A stretch of DNA of 64,000 bases from assembly GCA_033239005.1 (NCBI GenBank), contig BSQZ01000068.1, forward strand, positions 1,544,501-1,608,500, written 5' to 3'. The notes under the pieces are model-generated. The model searched no databases and was not told the origin of the DNA. It saw only the letters and a list, made by a program, of their open reading frames with translations. A program made the position numbers and the translations under genes. Of this stretch, positions 59,386-64,000 are shown one piece after another. Within the stretch, counting starts at the first letter, position 1, and the number at the start of each line of letters is the position of its first letter. Source of the DNA: Lamellibrachia satsuma (taxonomy: Eukaryota > Annelida > Polychaeta > Sabellida > Siboglinidae).

Positions 59386-60529
59386 TCCTTTGATGACCGC
59401 GTCAAGGTCTGCAACATTTAAGGCTAAATAAAACGCTAAATAAAAACTACGTTTGCAGAATGTTACCGCTCTTTTAATTGTACAGCGCAGTCAAACGTGG
59501 ACAATAAACCTATTTCCTTCTAGGTATTTGTCAACAAGAAGTACAAGGAGAGAGAAGTTTGTTATGTATGTGCCCACAGTGACATTTTATAATGTAGATA
59601 CTAGATAATACAATATTTAGTCATTAAACATGGATAGAATATAGCCTAACATTATTGGAGGCCTGCCAGACACCTACTTGTTTCATAATATACAATAATT
59701 TTTTTTGCGCTAACATAGTGATCGATAGTAGTGTTATTAATATTACATTTAGGGACATTAGAAACTGTATGCCGATGGGTATGTTGCATGTCACGCTGGC
59801 TGCCACTGAGAACAACCAACATTGACTAATTCTCATTCAGCTTAGATTAGTCAGATGGGCATGTACGCATTCATCGGATGACATAGGTTGGTTTTGTTCA
59901 CCAACTACTGGTTGGTGTTAGTCAGTAAGTCGAACTTGGCCCAGGTAGCCTGAACTGGATGTGATGTAGTAATTGGCTTCAATAATGACAATTGTTTCTT
60001 CTAATGTTACTTCTGAAGCTAGACAGTGAGCATATCTTCTCAGGGACTGTAATTAGAACAACACCGTATTAATTTTGTACTGCAAATGATGACCAACTAT
60101 TAGAAGTCAGCCAATATATATCAACATCTTCAGCAAATTTCAGATACATAACTTGAAAACTTTTGAAAGTTTAAAAAGTTGGAGGCACACGAAACCGTAA
60201 AAAAAATAATGGGTATGATTTTGGGGACACTTACCCCATGTTCACATACTAGACCATTACAGAGACAATTTGCATGTAAATACTTAGTTCTTTTGCACAA
60301 GTGCTCAAGTAAATTCTGAGACATTAACTTTTTGACCATTTTGTTGATTTCCCAGGTACATATAATCTAGAACTATGTATTCAGGATCCCTTTTGATTTT
60401 TTTTGCATTTCACAACAATATTTACTTAATTTTCTTACTATAGATGGAATAGGTAGTCAAATCAGCTATAGGATTTGATGTTGTGTTATAATCTGTTGAT
60501 TAGATAAAAACAGAATGCATCCATCTGAA
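59386..60529. other. No recognised gene
   Basis: AT-rich spacer between two LINE remnants; possible decayed 5' portions were not recognisable. Confidence 0.3.
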
Positions 60530-62040
60530 ATATGTTTTTTAACAAGAAGCCATTTGCATTGGGAATCCAAATATGGATAGATGAGATAGGAGCCAGTCTA
60601 CTGGTGGAACTTCCAGAAATAATCTCGCACCCATTATGTAAAATATTTGAAACATCAATAAAAACAGCTAGTATCCCGAATGATTGGAAAGAAGGGAAAA
60701 TGTCAGCTATTTATAAAAAAGGAACCAAGTCATTAGCAAGCAACTACCGCCCAGTAAACATTACAAGTATTCTTTGTAAATGCATGGAAAGGATCATTAG
60801 AAACCATATTTTTTAATATATGAAGGAAAATTCTCTGTTTAGCCCAAAACGATATGGTTTTATAACAGGGCGCTCTACAGTCCTCCAACTTATAAATGTT
60901 TTAGATAACTGGACCCTGGGACTCAACAATGGAAATTACACAGATGTCATTTATATGGACTTCCAAAAACCACACGAAGTTAATAAATAAATTATATAAC
61001 TACAACATTAGTAATGAATTAATAAATTGGATCGAAGCATTTCTTACAGACAGAAAACAAAAGGTGGCTGTAAATGGTAAAAAATCGAAATGGCACAATG
61101 TAACTTCTGGGATACCCCAGGGTTCCGTTATAGGACCGTTACTTTTTATACTATACATAAACGACCTACCAGAACTAACTAAGTCTGATACATTTCTATT
61201 TGCAGATGACATCAAGATATTTAGAACTATTTCTGATAAAAATGACCAGGGCACTTTACAAGATGACCTAAATACCTTAGAGCAGCGGAGCAACAAATGG
61301 TTACTCAAATATCATCCAAGCAAATGTAAACACATGACTATTGGAAATAATAACATTGGAGAAATCAAATATTCTATGACACTTAACAACTCCGTATATT
61401 CACTCGATACAACTGAAAAACAAAACGACTTAGTGGTTATTATAGACGCAAAGCTATCCTTTGATGACCACATTAACCAAGCAGTAAACAAAGCAACAAA
61501 GATGAAAAAAATAATTCGTAGAACTTTTCAGTTTCTTGACAAAGATACGTTCTTGCCATTGTATAAAACAATGGTAAGAATGCATCTTGACTATGCCATA
61601 GCAGTATGGTATCCTTAAAAAAAACATTGCAATAGAAAACGTCCAAAGAAGAGCAACAAAAGAATTGCCAGGGATGAGTAACTTACCTTATATAGAAAAA
61701 TAAAAATTATTAAAACTTCCCTCATTATCATATAGACGTCTACGAGGCGACATGGTTGAAGTTTTTTAAATTATACATAATCTATATGACATTGAATCTT
61801 CACCTAAGCTCTTAAAATGGGAGGATGTATCCTTCAGGACAGGAAATAGAGGGCACACTCTAAAATTATTTACTCAAAGAGCAAAAACAAATATAAGAAA
61901 CAATGCTTTTCCAATCAGAGTGACTGAACCTTGGAATTCCCTCCCGGAAACAGTCATTCAAGCAAAATATTAAAATACTTTTAAAAACTGCCTGGACCAA
62001 TTCTGGTCCAATCAGGAAATTCTGTATAATTTTGAAGCAC
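60530..62040 (+). pseudogene. Jockey/CR1-like LINE reverse transcriptase, 5'-truncated
   Basis: Begins within RT (PLCKIFETSIKTASIPNDWK, then NYRPVNITSILCKCMERII). It continues through DVIYMDFQK, a shift at about 60965, LINWIEAFLTDRKQKVAVNG, GIPQGSVIGPLLFILYIND and the catalytic FLFADDIKIF (about 61195-61220). C-terminal pieces LYKTMVRMHLDYAIAVWYP, RRATKELPGMS and VTEPWNSLPE follow with stops and shifts. It belongs to a different family from the CR1 copies at 9, 24, 33 and 49 kb. A GTAAGGTAAGGTA run at 62140 may be a simple tail. Confidence 0.88.
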
Positions 62041-62242
62041 CATTAAAAACAGGAACCGGAATTCTTAAACTATTAATAGATGAAGAAGAACTGATCATTC
62101 ACGAGTCACAAGAATCCTGCTATCAGGGCCAACTTAGGTATCGTAAGGTAAGGTATTACACAAGCATTGTACCTGAATATAAAACACCTGGCATCCAAGT
62201 GCGATTGAATGAGTCACATTAGTTTGTTCTCTTGTTGATCAG

Positions 62243-62458
62243 TAGGTGTGATGGATATGGGAGCAGTGGGTCAGTTTCCTCATCCAATACCAGCTGCCCA
62301 CTGTGGCAGTCGACGGGAGATGTTCACCGACTATGGCAGTTTGGTGGCTGTCAGTGTTCAAATGGGGAGTACGATTACACAGAAGTTACACAGATATGAT
62401 GTGCTGCATCGACTGTATGCATCACGGCCATCATTACCACTCTTCCCATCCCATTATG
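62243..62458 (+). CDS. Candidate internal exon, unrecognised
   Basis: Bounded by an acceptor (TTGTTGATCAG) and a consensus donor (GTAAGT at 62459). Its open frame includes MDMGAVGQFPHPIPAAHCGS and YDVLHRLYASRPSLPLFP. No domain was recognised. It lies between two LINE remnants. Confidence 0.3.
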
Positions 62459-62504
62459 GTAAGTTTCAGCATAGTTCATTAACTTTAATATTTCACTGTA
62501 TTGG

Positions 62505-63010
62505 TGCCTGTTTTACTTCACTGCATATCTCAAAGGGTTCAGATGTAGCCCCATCATAATTGAACGTGCCCTTCATGTAGTCATAGAAGGTAGAGATCAT
62601 ACTGAGCAGCTCTGGAGGGCAACCAGATGTCTCCAGCAGCTTGAATAGTCCACTTCTGCTAACTAGGTTGAATGCCTTATTAAGGTCTATGAAGGTGAAG
62701 GCTGATATACAGTGGTCTTCTTTATTCACAACACTTCTTTTGCAGTTGTCAAACAGAGAATATCATGTCTGTTGTGGATCTCCCTGTTCTGAAGCCTGAG
62801 ACTCGGTATAGAATCATTCAGCTAGGATCTGTAGACTGGCCAGGGCAACGTCGGCAAAAACTTTTCCCATGATGCTCAACAGGGAGATGCTACAGTAATT
62901 GTTGCAGTCAGTCAGAAACGCGGTCATCTTTGCTTTTGTACAAAGTTACTATATTCATATCATGCATGTCCTGAAGCTCCTTCCTCCCATCAGAGGCAGA
63001 TAAGTTCATA
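62505..63010 (-). pseudogene. LINE reverse transcriptase fragment, another clade
   Basis: Minus strand: ELQDMHDMNIVTLYKSK, then GKSFCRRCPGQ (shifted), GFRTGRSTTDMIFSVCQL and FTFIDLNKAFNLVSRSGLFK. It continues with LLETSGCPPELLSMISTFYD and MKGTFNYDGATSEPFEI, and stops at EVKQ before the expected GCVLAP block. Several shifts and stops. The style matches LINEs common in aquatic invertebrates; it is distinct from the other RTs in the window. The abrupt end at 62505 is a junction with unrelated sequence. Confidence 0.8.
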
Positions 63011-63649
63011 CAAGTGCTGCTGTAGTAATGCAGGTTTCCCGTGAGGACATAGGTAAATTACAAATTTGTATGGCAAAATTTTTCTTGTTCATTTTACTTT
63101 ACTTTCATGTTTTAACCTTTTACAAACTGTTTGCTCTCGAGGATATATATGAATGCTAGTTGAACATTGACGTGGTGAAAGCGTGTCATGCAAGGTTTTG
63201 TTGATACTAAGCCAAAATAAAATGTAACCCTGCACAACTTTCCATTTTTTTGCTTCACTGTTGCCATAGTGTCACTCAAAAAAACGTAATGGATCTTGGT
63301 GACTTGGAGTTAAAAAATTTGATTAAATACGCTACGAATTCTGGTGCCTTTTACATTGTTATCTTGACATGACATCTCAGTATTTGAGCCTAAAATTGGT
63401 TTATTGTTTTCAATGTCATGATAATAAAGAATATGTTATAAAAACATAAAATTTCTGGTTTTGGTTATTTATTTAAAAATCATACATTAATGTGTCTGTT
63501 TTGTGTCATCCAGTAGTTAAACATACTTTAAAACCTAATGTTATGTACATACTACAAAGGTAGATATAAATGGTGCATTTGGTGTCTGAACCTGTACATT
63601 CATACTAAATTTTTAATTTAATAATGTTTGACAAAACTCTTAGTACAGT
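63011..63649. other. No recognised gene
   Basis: AT-rich spacer. Confidence 0.3.
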
Positions 63650-64000
63650 ACTGTAAACTGGGGTGAATTTGGCCCATTCTTTAAAGATCGCTCTGGAAAA
63701 CTTGTATCCTGGGTGATAAAGCATTGAACCAAGAAGCTACTACTAACCAACCAACTGTCCCTATCCCTAGATGATCACCACTTTGACAGCAAATTGATCC
63801 ATGGGAAGGTATTAAAATTTTATTATTTGTGCTATGCCAAAGTCACCCCATAGGGTGGGGCTACTTTGGCCCACATATGTGTATGTTGAATAAGAATGGT
63901 GTCTACTGCATAGTGACTACATATTATAAGCTGGGACCCTACATAATGTATGCCTATAAGTATTTGATTATTTACAATGATAATTAATATTATAATATGA
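63650..64000. mobile_element. Probable left end of a DNA transposon
   Basis: ACTGTAAACTGGGGTGAATT followed by TGGCCCATT resembles terminal repeats of Tc1/mariner-like or similar elements. GGGGCTACTTTGGCCCAC at 63858-63875 is a subterminal repeat of the same motif. The other end lies beyond the window, so this is a tentative call. Confidence 0.4.

Overview
This window looks like a piece of an AT-rich metazoan nuclear genome, most likely from an aquatic invertebrate or basal deuterostome; I cannot name the species. The evidence is eukaryotic splice sites, several clades of non-LTR retrotransposon, a Ty3/Gypsy fragment, hAT-, pogo- and THAP/DDE_4-type DNA transposons, tRNA-derived SINE-like sequences, very long pure dinucleotide tracts, and no prokaryotic gene organisation. 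I see no intact conserved host gene. Nearly everything recognisable is mobile DNA or its remains.

Layout. 1-620: a LINE reverse-transcriptase fragment that ends in a piece of another transposon's terminal repeat. 1354-6608: the most interesting coding unit, a spliced HECT ubiquitin-ligase-like gene on + facing a five-exon integrase-like (DDE) transposase gene on -. 7040-9788: a Gypsy pol fragment fused to a truncated CR1-like LINE. 11251-13376: a non-autonomous hAT element with a perfect 8-bp target duplication and a second element nested in it. 16300-17915: a three-copy satellite with a unit of about 550 bp. 19654-27060: a 419-bp repeat, intact at 19.65 kb and split by a CR1 at 23.8-27.06 kb, plus an L2/Rex1-like RT remnant and a solo CR1 3' tail. 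28.08-28.31: an orphan exon resembling the P2X7 cytoplasmic domain. 29.77-39.89: a nest of inverted termini. hAT-type ends enclose a second terminal pair, which encloses a near full-length CR1 (ORF1 with zinc-finger and SGNH/esterase regions, ORF2 with endonuclease and RT) and a pogo-like element, itself split by an element whose ends carry iterated GATCTCGGCC boxes. 40.45-42.75: a foldback element with long inverted repeats around a (GT)n/(TA)n core of about 1 kb. 43.03-43.31: a tandem array of perfect 30-bp palindromes. 43.5-47.8: a perfect 32-bp inverted repeat, an element with CTCGGCC-box ends, and two THAP-type transposase remnants. 48.0-50.1: a diverged CR1 subfamily. 50.5-57.5: mostly featureless AT-rich DNA with small repeats. 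57.5-63.0: three further LINE remnants, then the start of another DNA transposon at 63.65 kb.

As a system, the CR1 copies share one 3' tail, which fits recognition by one RT lineage. Two DNA elements have ends built from about 21-bp-spaced CTCGGCC boxes, which look like transposase-binding iterons. The HECT-integrase gene pair may be a two-gene transposon. All coding units carry frameshifts, stops or deletions, so these are recent but largely inactivated copies.
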